Source of the DNA: Dicyema japonicum
Lineage: Eukaryota > Dicyemida > Rhombozoa > Dicyemidae
Direction of reading: 5' to 3'
Assembly: GCA_011109175.1 (NCBI GenBank)
Contig: RDEW01000021.1
Location: 787,014-823,048 of the forward strand
Length of the DNA stretch: 36,035 nucleotides
This document shows, piece by piece, positions 21,299-31,344 of this stretch; position 1 is the stretch's first letter, and each line of letters begins with the position of its first letter. The notes under the pieces are model-generated. The model was given only the letters and a program-made list of their open reading frames with translations, was not told where the DNA came from and ran no database searches. Made by a program: the position numbers and the translations under genes.

Positions 21299-21570
21299 CC
21301 ATAAGTTTCATCCTGATTAGTTTCTTTATTAAGCGAAGTTCCTCCGTTTTCGGACGCTTTGAACTCCGGGGTGCAATTTGAGTTGATTTTAAAGCAGTAA
21401 GTGACACTTTATGTTCATTTAGAAACAGTCTAACTCTCTTTTTGATATTCGTTGCGAGAGAAGTGGATGCTTCCGTTGGTCTTCTGATCCCAAGAGTGAG
21501 TGACGGGGAAAGGAAAAATTTGACCCATTCCGAAGAAACGGCGTCAGGCTTCAAAACATCCTTGATGGTG
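21299..21570 (-). other. Coding-like minus-strand frame next to the gap, not recognised
   Basis: The minus strand reads IKDVLKPDAVSSEWVKFFLS, then RRPTEASTSLATNIKKRVRL and LFLNEHK, and on to the gap in one open frame of about 88 codons. Composition looks protein-like and basic, but I know no matching family. The part near 21570-21600 could hold an acceptor (ATTAATTAAG) of a preceding intron. Confidence 0.3.
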
Positions 21571-21584
21571 GAGATCAGAGCCTT

Positions 21585-22044
21585 AATTAATTTAGTAATT
21601 AAATTAACTATTGGTGTTTTTGGGTTAATAATAATAATAAAATAAAATATTATTTAAATTAATCACGTTTATGTTTATTTTTGTGGTACTTTGTCCGTCT
21701 TAATTGACTGTTAATTTAACAGTTAGCTTTTGGCGGAGACATTGTTGTTGGTTTAAACGCTATGTTCACTGAATGTCGTAGTTCTTGCCAAATACATTTA
21801 ATTATTGCTGTAATTATTACCGTTATCTTAAATTGTTAAAGAACATAAGGGAGTTGACTATTTTCAAGGTGGCATCGAGCTCTATGGCTGGATCAAAGGG
21901 TTCGTTTGCTATCAGCGGCACAAATATGCAGGATACATAGTCCCCCCATTGACGTTCTATCAATAACATTGGGATAAGGGTAAGTATATTTTTTGGATAA
22001 ACGAACACCTTAGAACTTATAATTAAGTCAGATTTTCAGCATCC
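21585..22044. other. LINE-tail-like AT repeat and an unassigned frame
   Basis: At 21590-21650, ATTGGTGTTTTTGGGTTAATAATAATAATAA-like sequence resembles the tail after the first ORF of the window (325-352). At 21823-22008 the minus strand is open for 61 codons (MLLIERQWGDYVSCIFVPLI...) and the plus strand is open as well. Neither could be assigned. Confidence 0.3.
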
Positions 22045-23480
22045 CAAAGACCAAGACGTAAAGAGATGTTTCAGCATCTTCTGCCTACATTCCCGTAGGG
22101 GCCATCAGTTATTAGATCCATGACTAATTTTTCTGGAATCCTTAAAAATCTTTGTCAAGAAGAAGGAATTAAAGACCTGATCTTTAGAAAAAATCTTCGC
22201 TTACCTAGATGATTTTCCGCTCTTATGAATTGGAGTGATGAGCGAGTTCTTCCATATTTGGGGGATAGTGTTCCAGTTAACGGACGGGTTAAAAATTTCC
22301 GTTAGCTAATTGCGTATTTGCTTAGGTGAATTGAAGATACTTTGTCTGGGCCGCAGGCCCGTGAGTTCTTTAATCCGGCGATAACCTTGAGACCTGCTTG
22401 TCTGAGAATAGTTCTTGGTAAGGTTTATTTTTCGGGTTGTAGGCACGTACTTTGATATCCAGTTGTTTAGAGAATTTTGATAAGCTGTTCGCAGCGTAAT
22501 GTTTCATAAGTAGATTAGGGTATATATGTTCTGGAGAGGGGTTACAGGTTCCGTTCGCATACTTATATTTAGTTGTCTGATAGATTTCAACTCCGTCGGA
22601 TGGTATTTTTTCATTTGGTTCCTTCGTTTTATGAGTGTAAGTGTCCGGGAATTGAGGGTAGGTATAAAATTCGTGTATGATGAGAGAGGAATAAATATGT
22701 TGTCAGCCTTTTGAATGGCCACACTGATGATTTTTGCGGCTTCATCTATCGAACGTATATAGGATAATAGTCCTTTGATCAATTCCAGGTCTATAAAGTC
22801 AGAGAATCCAGGCCAGTCAACCTTTTTATAATTCTTGAAACTTTTCGCTTCGGTCCGCAACGTCCGGCGTCTCCGAAATTCTCTTAACATGAGAAGGATG
22901 GGATTATAGTCGCTGGAGAATCTATAGTTCACATCCTATGTAGTGATTCCTGCTAAAAAAGGTGAACACAGGGTTAAATCAGGAGAGATGTAGCTATCAA
23001 TGCTCTTTAAAAGAGTTCTTGTATGTAATTTATGATCATTCAGGATAAACATATCAATAGGATCATTTGCGATGAACTCGCCTCGGGTGTCAAAGGACTG
23101 TGAAGCTAGCCAAACGGGGTGTCGGGCATTTAGGTCACTGCATATTAGAGCGTTCTTTAGTACTGAGAGGCAGGGTATATTTGGGGTGTAAGATTTTGGG
23201 CAGGATACTTGTGGTGGAATATATAGGTTAATCAAGTTGATCCAAAAAGACGAGTATAGCTCCATTTTGATGGTGATCTGCTCCATGGTATCGTCTGAGT
23301 CCAAAAGTTCTGAGTAGCGTTCTTTAGTACTGAGAGGCAGGGTATATTTGGGGTGTAGGATTTTGGGCAGGATACTTGTGGTTGAATATATAGGTTAATC
23401 AAGTTAATCCAAAAAGACGAGTATAGTTCCATTTTGATGGTGATCTGCTCCATGGCATCGTCTAAGGCCAAAAGTTCTGA
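22045..23480 (-). mobile_element. LINE family B: endonuclease C-terminal half and linker, one nonsense codon
   Basis: From 23304 downward the minus strand reads FWINLINLYIPPQVS, then LICSDLNARHPVWLASQSFD and TRGEFIAND, then SYISPDLTLCSPFLAG. This is the second half of an apurinic-type LINE endonuclease. An in-frame TAG at about 22933 separates it from DVNYRFSSDYNPIL, and then from NYKKVDWPGFSDFIDLELI and the linker ending LIKRRNQMKKYHP. A tail with CTTGGTCTTTGGGAT near 22045 fits family B. About 167 bp (23150-23316) is repeated at 23317-23480 with a few changes and no N. Confidence 0.75.
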
Positions 23481-23620
23481 GTTCCGTCGACTATGGCGGT
23501 GAAAGATACACCGTTCTTTATAATTGTGATTAGTCCTCCACCTGTCTTTCCTGACGGTCCTTACGGATTACTGTGTATCCCGGGAAAGAGGGTGTTAGCG
23601 TGGAGGATTTATTTATTTAT

Positions 23621-23960
23621 TAATTTACTCCGGATACACCGAGAAAGAAATTAAAGTAACCAACTAATTAAGTGTATCCAGTTTCCGCTTTTACAGAAAC
23701 AGAGTCCATCCGGAATCAACATAAAAGGTTAGACGTCCATTACATGCAGTTGTGGAAACCCCTCCAGTAGAGTGGGGAAGAGCAAATGATCCTTTTTCAT
23801 GCCGGCCTGGCGCTGGGCGTCACCTAGACAGGTGAATCACATAACGCCACTCTATTAGGAAGAGAGAAAAGGAACAGACAAGCAAGCAGAAAATTTAAGC
23901 CATTTAACCACGCAGCACCACATGGCGCCACGCGGCAAAATATCTCAGCTCGAGTTGGTG
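23621..23960 (-). mobile_element. LINE family A' 3' end, young copy
   Basis: On the minus strand the frame ends GLCFCKSGNWIHLISWLL-stop, and the 3' UTR carries TTTCTTTCTCGGTGTATCCG followed by AATTAATAAATAAATAAA. The plus-strand copy at 29085-29275 is nearly identical over about 190 bp, so both are recent insertions. Upstream the copy runs through a GCC/CAC-rich stretch at 23900-23940. Confidence 0.7.
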
Positions 23961-24113
23961 ATTTCGTATAGAATTTAAAAAATTTAAACTTTAACTAAAC
24001 TTTTTCGATCTAAATTTATTAATAGTAAATATATATTTTAATAAATAATTAATATTTTATATTTACAGTGGAAAACCAATAAAAAATAGATAAATAACGA
24101 ATATTAAGAAACA

Positions 24114-25217
24114 ATGGGTAAAGATAGACTGAGGGATATTAATTTAGTAGCATAAACTAATGCATTTAGATCGAATATGTGGACGATCTCCCAAATTATG
24201 TTGGAGAAATAGCTGATGACCCAGTATTAGTAACATTTATGGATGAGGTTTGCACTAAGATTATTAATAGTGAAGGTTAGAGAACTTTGGAGTACATTGG
24301 AGGCCATGACAAACCACGTGGATACCGTAAAAAGATTTCACAAGTCAATCCTTGTGTCAACAGGAGACGATGAAGGTAAATATAATTAATTATAAAAATC
24401 GATTAATTTACTATTTTAGACTAATATTGACTTTAGATCTCAAAATAAGATTAGACCAGGTCATGAACCAAATCAAAATAGTCGCTGCTGAAATTCGTGG
24501 ATTCATTAAAAGTTTGTGAGTAATTATCAAAGAGTTGGAAAATGAGGTCGAACAGGAGGAGATCCTGAACGAGACTTCGGGTTATTTCAGAATAAAACAG
24601 AGCCAGGTAAAATCATGTGGAATTTAAAGCTCATCGGTGCCTCGAATCGTTTCATTGAACTGATGAACAGCTACAACTCGGCACAGCTGGATTATCGGGA
24701 CAAATGTAAGAAAAGAATTCAGAGACATTTACAAATATGTCTGAGATTTTATTTAAAATAGCTGGGAAAGTCCTGGAAGAGAATGAAATTGAGGATATGC
24801 TCCAATCCGCAAACCCTAAAGTATTCACTCAAAATGTATGGACGGCTCGTAATCCCAGATTGTGACCGATGACGACAAAACCCTTTTGAACGACGTGGAG
24901 GCCCGGCATAACGATATTCTGAGGCTTGAAAAAAGCATAAATGAAGTGACTGAGATGTTTACTGACATTGCCCAGTTGGTCGAGAGTCAGGTTATCTAGA
25001 AGACGCACAATTAGGGAGAAATATTAGATCAGTTAGAATACAACGTCGACCAGGCTATAGACTACGTCGACTCAGCCAGAAACGATACAAAAAAGGCGGT
25101 TGGTTTTCAAAGCAGTGCGAGGCGGGTAATATCTGTTACTCAGTCTAGAAACAACTCATTTGCTTGGCTGTAGTTGGGGTGATTATCATCATAATTGTCT
25201 ACATGTCTGTCAAATAA
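24114..25217 (+). CDS. Syntaxin-1 type plasma-membrane Qa-SNARE
   Basis: It drives vesicle fusion at the plasma membrane, together with SNAP-25-like and VAMP partners. The spliced frame is 284 residues with the usual layout: the Habc helices ([55 protein letters not shown]...[15 protein letters not shown]), a linker with [11 protein letters not shown], the SNARE helix ([64 protein letters not shown]) and a C-terminal membrane anchor [17 protein letters not shown]. The zero-layer glutamine is in ESQ. Nine introns lie at 24147-24169, 24248-24275, 24376-24436, 24512-24532, 24607-24629, 24739-24761, 24836-24858, 24991-25014 and 25126-25148. All are 21-28 nt except the 61-nt third. The start is the first in-frame ATG and gives MGKDRLRD, like the family N-terminus. 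Confidence 0.95.
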
Positions 25218-25814
25218 GCGCTTTACTAATAAAATTGACTTATTATTCCCAAAGTATTAATTAATGCCATTGAAAGTTTCTTAACGTAATTGCTATTACG
25301 CCAAGTACTAAGACAATCACCGAAATAAGTGGCCCGTCCCATATAGGGTTGATTTTTATACCCACCTACTATGGAATAAATTCTTGTCGCTGCTCTTTGA
25401 CAAATAATTATTGCATGAAAATTATGATTAAAGTGATATTTTTATCATTAAACACAAATATTGCCGAAAAAACAACTCATATACATATTATTAGCATCCC
25501 ACGTGCTCGTGTTAGGTTTCTATAGCTCAGTACATCGAACCGGCAACCAGCAATTGTTGCGCTGATGGGAGTAGATTTAGGAAAGCAAACGAAGAGATTC
25601 AGATTTTCAGTCCTTAAAATATCTTAACGAGTAGATGAAAAGTAATAGAATTTCTTCTTACAGCCAAGGAATCCGCCATTTCTTAACTAAAGTGGAGAGA
25701 TCCTACTATTTCTTTGAAAATAGGCATTCATTCGATAGCTGAAGAAACATAAGGCCAGAGTGAGTGCAACTAATTATTTTTAATTACTTCCTTTGTGAAG
25801 CCTTAAGGGAATCG
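25218..25814. other. Intergenic, nothing recognised
   Basis: Region downstream of the syntaxin stop. No frame with a domain, short-intron series or repeat match is seen. Confidence 0.5.
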
Positions 25815-25819
25815 ATTTT

Positions 25820-26060
25820 TGCCCAGTTCATGACTAGTGGGCAACGAGTGCCGGGAAATAGGCCTGACGGCCCCTAGTTCGAATCCGCTGGTGTACATTC
25901 CGGTTGAAGGTTCCACACATCTACGACGCTCTGCCTGAGCAGAGTTGTAGCTAATATGGCTCTGCGTGATAGTGCAGTTTGTTAGGACTAGTGTTACTCT
26001 CGCAGAGGAAAATTTGATATGAGGATGCACTAAGTTTCGAATCCCATCTGATCAAAGTTG
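25820..26060 (+). repeat. tRNA-like sequence, probably SINE-derived
   Basis: ACTAGTGGGCAACGAGTGCC, followed about 40 nt later by AGTTCGAATCC, resembles the A and B boxes of a polymerase III promoter, with normal tRNA spacing. A second B-like AGTTTCGAATCCC lies near 26033-26045. The T-stem does not pair well, so this is more likely a tRNA-derived repeat than a functional tRNA. Confidence 0.3.
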
Positions 26061-26139
26061 GGGAAACTTTCATATATCAAAATGAAATGTATTCTAAGGT
26101 TCTTTACGTCAGGCCCGTCAGCTGAAAAAACGTGAAGAG

Positions 26140-26625
26140 TGAAGAAGTTAGGGTCTCTACTAAGAGACTGGGAAGACATTAAAAGGAGGGAAACTTTAGC
26201 AACATTGGCACTTAAGAAAATACAGTCAGATTGATGAGTAGTCCCCATGTATCATTCAAGACAAAATTGCGTTTCTGTAAAATTCTGGAACAAGGGGCAG
26301 TCACACTGAAAAATAACTTCAATTACAGAAATCAACTACGGCCGTTGATGAAAATCAGGATTCCAAAAAAAGATTTGTATAAAGAGCTTAGGAATATGCA
26401 ATTCACAGCTGAACTAACGGCCAAAAAGGAGAGGTGAAAGTTATTCGAACATATCCTAAGAAGAATTAAGCAGTTCCAACAAGCAATGCTATGCAAATGT
26501 CCTCGCTGTTGTCTCTCTATTGCAATTCACAAAGATCTCGTGACTGTGAAGAAGAAACTCGAGAATGCAGACGACCTAGATATCCTTGGAAAAGTCGCTG
26601 GTACAAATACTGCTGTAATGGGGTA
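26140..26625 (+). pseudogene. Degenerate lysine-rich frame with a CPRCC patch, not recognised
   Basis: A frame from 26231 reads MMSSPHVSFKTKLRF...IRIPKKDLYKELRNMQF and reaches a TGA at 26435. It resumes in the same frame as KLFEHILRRIKQFQQAMLCK, CPRCCLSIAIHKDL and then KKLENADDLDILGKVAGTNT, to a TAG at about 26627. Upstream, LLRDWEDIKRRETLATLALK is in the same style. The frame is basic and helical with a cysteine cluster. It could be a retrotransposon ORF1 or a host gene with an unseen intron around the TGA. I cannot assign it. Confidence 0.3.
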
Positions 26626-26639
26626 TTAGGTGTTCCAGA

Positions 26640-27115
26640 TTCGTGGGAGGTTGTATGTAGAGTCTTTCCAGATGAAATGGGTTTCAGGGTACTCCAAAAT
26701 TGGTCGGCTTGGTCCGATGGTCCAGACGTGAGACTACTTCTACTTCGACTTTTGCTTTGGTGGATGTTGTCGAATAGTCCGGTTAATACTGGCTAGTCTG
26801 AGGCTGTATGTCCAGAACACCCTCCTTTTAATAGTGTGCCTCTTTTTATGAGGTTGATGATCTCCTTGATGAAGAGTGGTTTTACAGAGGTGTTAGATCG
26901 GAGATATTGGTGGAGATGTTAGATTCGTCTGGTCGTAAAGCTGTACGTGTGTGTTGGAGAGAGTTATTTATTACGACAAGGCTTTCAATCTCAGATGAGA
27001 CACACCCTTGTTAATCCAGTTTCTCATCAGCAGACCTTAGAGGATTTCTGCCATTAAAGTCTTCGCACACGATTATGTTCCTCAGGACGAGATCCAAGAG
27101 AAGTCAGGATAAATG
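26640..27115 (-). mobile_element. LINE endonuclease relic
   Basis: The minus strand from about 27095 reads NIIVCEDFNGRNPLRSADEK, equivalent to the GDFNARHP block of LINE endonucleases. After a stop and a frame change it reads SSEIESLVVINNSLQHTRTA and ISTNISDLTPL, equivalent to the SSPDLTL block. Further down, QADQFWSTLKPISSGKTLH may be part of the linker. It is inactive through several stops. Confidence 0.55.
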
Positions 27116-27500
27116 TGATGGAAATGTGTGTTAAATAACAAAAATATAACTACACTTCTGACCAATGATTTTCCAAGTTCAGTTTAAGTGGATAATTAAA
27201 GTGGTCAATTCAATAATGGGAGTACTTGGAATCTGTCATCTGATCACCTGATAGACCTGAAAACTAAATCTGGAGGATCATATGTGAAAAGCTGTGGTAT
27301 TATTATTAGAATGACAGATCTGAGACTTTTCCTAAGCTTAATTATTTTAAAGACTCATGGAGACTGTGTCGAATATTCTGGAAGCTAAGACTGCCTTAGC
27401 TGATTTTAACAAGGGTCACCTAAGTACAACGTGGCTAAGACTACTTGTGGATTCTAGCTGATTTTAACAAGGGTCACTCAAGTACAATCTAACTAAGTAT
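27116..27500. repeat. Intergenic with a short duplicated block
   Basis: GCTGATTTTAACAAGGGTCAC followed by AAGTACAA occurs at about 27396 and again at about 27457, with GTGGCTAAGACTACTTGTGG between. Otherwise nothing is recognised. Confidence 0.4.
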
Positions 27501-27501
27501 A

Positions 27502-27725
27502 CTAAAATCTGTAAAGTAAAAATATATTTCTTAGAGTGATTGTAGCTTGTATATTCTTAATCTGGTAAACCGTCAAGCTCAGCGTTTCGATAAGAACTAG
27601 TACATTCTCCCATATATTTTCTCGATCGATGTTTTCAACATTCTCCATTCCGCTCATTTTTAGAACAAACCGCGGAATCAACTGTTTCAATGGTCCCCCG
27701 TCATTTCCACGCTACATATATAAAA
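27502..27725 (-). CDS. Possible first exon of an unrecognised gene
   Basis: The minus-strand frame MSGMENVENIDRENIWENVL continuing VLIETLSLTVYQIKNIQ is acidic and helical and starts at a plausible ATG near 27660. A GTTTACC donor-like sequence follows ETLSLT, but no convincing next exon was found in 27200-27500. It could equally be chance. Confidence 0.25.
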
Positions 27726-28079
27726 CCATTAAGAGAAGCAAATAATACATGAAACGTGTCCAAATAGTATTGGCATTAAGATTATCTACCACGTTTCAAG
27801 GCAGACAATCTCTAGGTCTCCGGAAGGGACTCAATCCATAAATCCAGTCTACCCGCTTCCTTGGTTCTTATAGACTTATTGTCACCTGAGCACCTCATTC
27901 ACATGAACACGTAGAGAAAAAAAACAAGGGTTATGAGGAGATTAAAGCATTTAGTATACCAGGGTTTAAACTACCAGGAATAAGCTAATAAGAGAAAAGG
28001 ATATTCTTAGTATAGAAGATAAGCAATAAAGCACGTGCCAAGTAAAACAAAATCAAACAATGATAAAATCAACGATCAA
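27726..28079. other. Intergenic, nothing recognised
   Basis: Sequence downstream of RPS26. No frames with domains are seen. Confidence 0.5.
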
Positions 28080-28445
28080 TTACTCTTCAACCTTCTTCTT
28101 CCTCGTGGGAGGATTCCTATTTCTTCTCTCAGTCCTCGACCGAACACGCACGTGCTTGGAATGAATAGCACAGGAGACACAGTATCTAATAGGATAGAAT
28201 ATCTTGGGGATGTGCAAGACTGAAAATAAGGTTAATATTACCCTGAGAGGACATAGCATCACGTACATCCTTAAGATTCGGTCCATCAATTAGATTACGG
28301 ACGACATTCTTCTTTATAGCTTTGTCCTTTGGTACAGCACGACAGCAGTTGGTACAACGAACAAAATTTACTCTGCCCCGTCCTGCTCTGTCTTTACCAT
28401 GATTTCGTCTTTTAGTTGTCTACTATTAACATTAAGCAACACCAT
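28080..28445 (-). CDS. RPS26: 40S ribosomal protein S26 (eS26)
   Basis: A small-subunit ribosomal protein near the mRNA exit channel. The spliced frame of 106 residues starts [19 protein letters not shown], with the first zinc half-site RCTNC, then [15 protein letters not shown], and the second half-site [10 protein letters not shown] followed by [15 protein letters not shown]. The four zinc cysteines are present. Two introns, 28420-28442 (23 nt) and 28220-28241 (22 nt), are both GT..AG. The first exon contributes only the ATG (28445-28443) before the intron, an arrangement common in ribosomal protein genes. The nearer ATG inside that intron is out of frame, which decides the start. The C-terminus, RKKKVEE, is shorter than the proline-rich tail of vertebrate S26. 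Confidence 0.95.
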
Positions 28446-28645
28446 TAGAGAGAAGTTAACACGTTGTATTTAAATTAAAAAAATATTTTAATTTTTATAT
28501 AATCTATTAATTATATATAACTAATATTAAATAAATTTTGTATTACTTAAGTTTGAATATTACTTAAAGGCATGTTCGCGTCTATGAAAAAGATGGAAAC
28601 CTGTTTTGCCTGTCTAAGGCAAAAGAAAACCGATTGGTACATAAG
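28446..28645. other. AT-rich RPS26 upstream region
   Basis: Very AT-rich. It presumably holds the RPS26 promoter. A pyrimidine stretch (TTCTCTCT) lies just upstream of the ATG, as expected for a ribosomal protein 5' leader. Confidence 0.4.
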
Positions 28646-28649
28646 TTCT

Positions 28650-28810
28650 CCTCTCCAATCGGATTCCTATGCAGGAATGAGAGAAGGTTCTTTTGTGTGG
28701 TAGTGAGAACAATAGAATACTACAGACGTTGGATGGTTCAGTTGATTACGGGAACTTGGATCACCTAACTGTTTGACATGAACTCTGGATTCTAAATAAA
28801 TAAGGGAATG
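28650..28810 (+). mobile_element. LINE family A C-terminus and short tail
   Basis: The frame PIGFLCRNERRFFCVVVRTI...LITGTWIT-stop parallels the copies at 5468 and 18250 (minus). The tail is shortened to TTCTAAATAAATAAG and lacks the GGTGATCCCGG block. The following 28811-29080 has an open frame with FTLRELWENQAIVTEHPSPL that I cannot assign. Confidence 0.6.
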
Positions 28811-29084
28811 TCCTCATTTCTTTCTTAAAGAGATTCTCCCTTGTTTGGCCCTCCTTTCACTCTGAGGGAATTATGGGAAAACCAAGCAATTGTGACTGAG
28901 CATCCTAGTCCATTGGTCTCCAAGTGGTTGAGAGAGCCAACCAAACTGCACTCAATTAGTTCTTCAGTTCTATCAACTACGGGTAATTTTATTTAGTCGA
29001 AGCATCTTAGAAGAAACTAAGAAGGGATAGATCCGCAATATGGCATTAAATATTTGATAAGGGAGATATATACCTCCAGTCACC

Positions 29085-29275
29085 AAAAAAGGATCATTTG
29101 CTCTTCCCCACTCCACTGGAGGGGTTTTCACAACTGCATGTAATGGACGTCTTACCTTTTATGTTGATTCCGGATGGACTCTGTTTCTGTAGAAGTGGAA
29201 ACTGGATATACTTAATTAGTTGGTTACTTTAACTTCTTTCTCGGTGTATCCGGGGTTAATAAATAAATAAATAAT
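29085..29275 (+). mobile_element. LINE family A' 3' end, young copy
   Basis: Almost identical to the reverse complement of 23621-23815. The frame ends GLCFCRSGNWIYLISWLL-stop, and the tail has TTCTTTCTCGGTGTATCCGG and GGTTAATAAATAAATAAAT. Confidence 0.7.
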
Positions 29276-29451
29276 CAGCTGCATCTTCTCTCAACAAGAT
29301 AGGAAGTTGGAGGTACAAGATTATCTGAGAGATCTCATTGCACAATTTCGGAAGCTGTTCTTTAATCTTCGAATTCTGTCAACGCAGAGAAAGTGAGGTA
29401 CTCTGAAAACTATAAAAAAATGTTAAGAAAATTAACGAGAAAATTAACTAA

Positions 29452-31260
29452 TTAAGCGGAATTTAATTCAGATTGTTGGTAATCCCTTCTCTTAGAAGAA
29501 GAGCGTGCCATCAACTCCCTGTTGTTCCTCACATCAGAGTCAGTCAAAATATCTCCGTTAGAGTCCAATGGGATGTCCTCATGGCATGCCAGTTCCACAA
29601 GTTGGGAGGTAGCAGAGGCGTACTCTTCATCGTATACCTTCATCTCATGCATATGTTCAATGAGCGTACATTCGAACGTTCTCTTCAGCACAACCGATTG
29701 GATGTAAGTCCTCGTTGATTCTTCAATAGATAATTTATCCATATGATTCTTGAAGCATCTTGAGACAACTCCATCCCATGTCAAAACCAGTGGAATAATC
29801 TTCACTTGGCATTCATAGAGCAGCGAAAGTTCATTTGCAAGCAAGTCATATTTGTGAAGTTTCTCAACTTCAACTTGCTTTACTCGGTCTTGTGAGGTAA
29901 TCCCCACTTCGATTAAGGGTACTTTCTTCTTTATTTTGTCGTAAACAAAAATATCAGGTTTATTGAATTGGACTTTTGTTTCTGTCATAATCGACGTGTC
30001 AACTCTGATTTCGACATTTTGATTCGTCAATATTGACTGAACCGAATGTCCTTTCAATTTCCTGCTTCTTTTGATTCCATATACTCGACAAAGATGAAGA
30101 TGGATGCACTTTACCACTTCATTATGTCTTCGGAGATAATCACTATTTAGCATTTTTCCACACTGAGTGGCCAAATGATCGACAGTTTTCTTGCTTTTTT
30201 TACAATGGTTGCATAATGACCCCGTGTGTGCAAAAAACAAATTCCTATCTTGCAAAAGACAGTACAATGCTTCGCTCCGTGGGCCGTTATTTCCTTTGGA
30301 TAACCATTCTGAGGAAGTATATAGGTCGACGTTTGTTTCATCAATACATTTGAACATAATTGAGTGTAGTGTTCTGCAATAAATTTTATTTAATAAATAT
30401 TTTTTCTGAGTGTCCTTGAGGGACTTAATATCCATGCTTTCCCTGTCGGCAATTGCATATTTAGAGGCAAGAAATCCTGCGATTGTAGCCAAGTGCCATT
30501 TTTTTGTTTTTATCACTCGCAGAATCCCCGACCTTCGCAAACACACAGTCGACTGTTTTTCCAAACTTTTAAAAAACTGGAAAAGCATTAATTCGCTCTT
30601 TAATGAAATCGAGGAAAGTCCTCTTCCAAAAGTCTTCCTGTCCAAATACAGCCTCTCTTTATTTGCAGGTTTGAGGTGCAACTTGAGTGATGTGAGCAGT
30701 TGGCGTATTTGTTGGTCAATATCATCAAATTCGTATGGTTCAATATTAATTAATCCTATATAATAGTTATATAGGGACATTGCGTATTCATTTATTGCGC
30801 GAAATAAGTTCACAGAATTTAACTTNAATTCGCTCTTAAACGAAATCGAGGTAAGTCCTTTTCCAAAAGTCTTCCTGTCCAAATACAGCCTCTCTTTATT
30901 TGCAGGTTTGAGGTGCAACTTGAGTGACGTAAGCAGTTGCCGTATTTGTTGGTCAAAACCATCAAATTCTCAAGGTTCAATATTAACTAGTCCAATATAA
31001 TAGTTGGGGAGATTGCGTATTCATTTATTGCACGAAACATGTTCGCAGAATTTAACTTAGTTTTTGAAAGCATGGTTATTCTCTTTCTAGCATTTTCAAG
31101 TATGGACTCTGTCACTTTGTTTTTAAGAACATTACTTCCCTCCCAATGGAGCTGATCCCGAGGGAAGAGTCCAAATTTACAAAAATGTGGAAAACAATCT
31201 TTGTTTACAGAGATTTGCATATTTGGTTTCAATTTCTGATAAACTGAATAAATTTACATT
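29452..31260 (-). mobile_element. Restriction-like-endonuclease LINE (R2-like), C-terminal half, large open frame
   Basis: This is the C-terminal part of a reverse transcriptase protein in a 488-codon frame (29452-30918) plus an upstream frame to about 31256. The thumb region has NKERLYLDRKTFGRGLSSIS. A CX2CX8HX4C zinc knuckle lies at residues 236-253 (CNHC...H....C). A PD-(D/E)XK endonuclease follows with KPD (320-322), IEVG (336-339) and KLHKYD (353-358). This order is that of R2/R4-type non-LTR retrotransposons. The catalytic palm (YxDD) is not in the window copy. The N at 30826 lies between two versions of about 230 bp (30594-30825 and 30827-31060), so residues 1-31 of the long frame duplicate a later part, and the true protein is probably one unbroken frame. 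The length of open frame suggests a recently active element. Confidence 0.75.
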
Positions 31261-31344
31261 ATCGCTACCGGGAAAATATCAATCTGTTTTTATTTTTAAC
31301 AATAAAATAATGGCCTTAAGCGGAAAATTGATTTTTGGCGGTCA

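Noticed and set aside
20814-21554. Frames of 139-249 codons across the N gap
   Set aside because: Most of their length is undetermined bases, so they carry no information.
24512-24532. 19-nt intron starting GTGAGT in syntaxin
   Set aside because: It breaks the frame; starting seven bases earlier (21 nt, GTTTGTGAG..AAAG) keeps the frame and gives FIKKLENE.
26491-26796. 101-codon plus-strand frame rich in Cys/Arg/Leu
   Set aside because: It is out of frame with the better lysine-rich frame and antisense to a LINE linker region; likely chance.
29452-30918. Host nuclease gene
   Set aside because: The thumb motif, zinc knuckle and PD-(D/E)XK order is that of R2-like retrotransposon proteins, and the locus sits in transposon debris.
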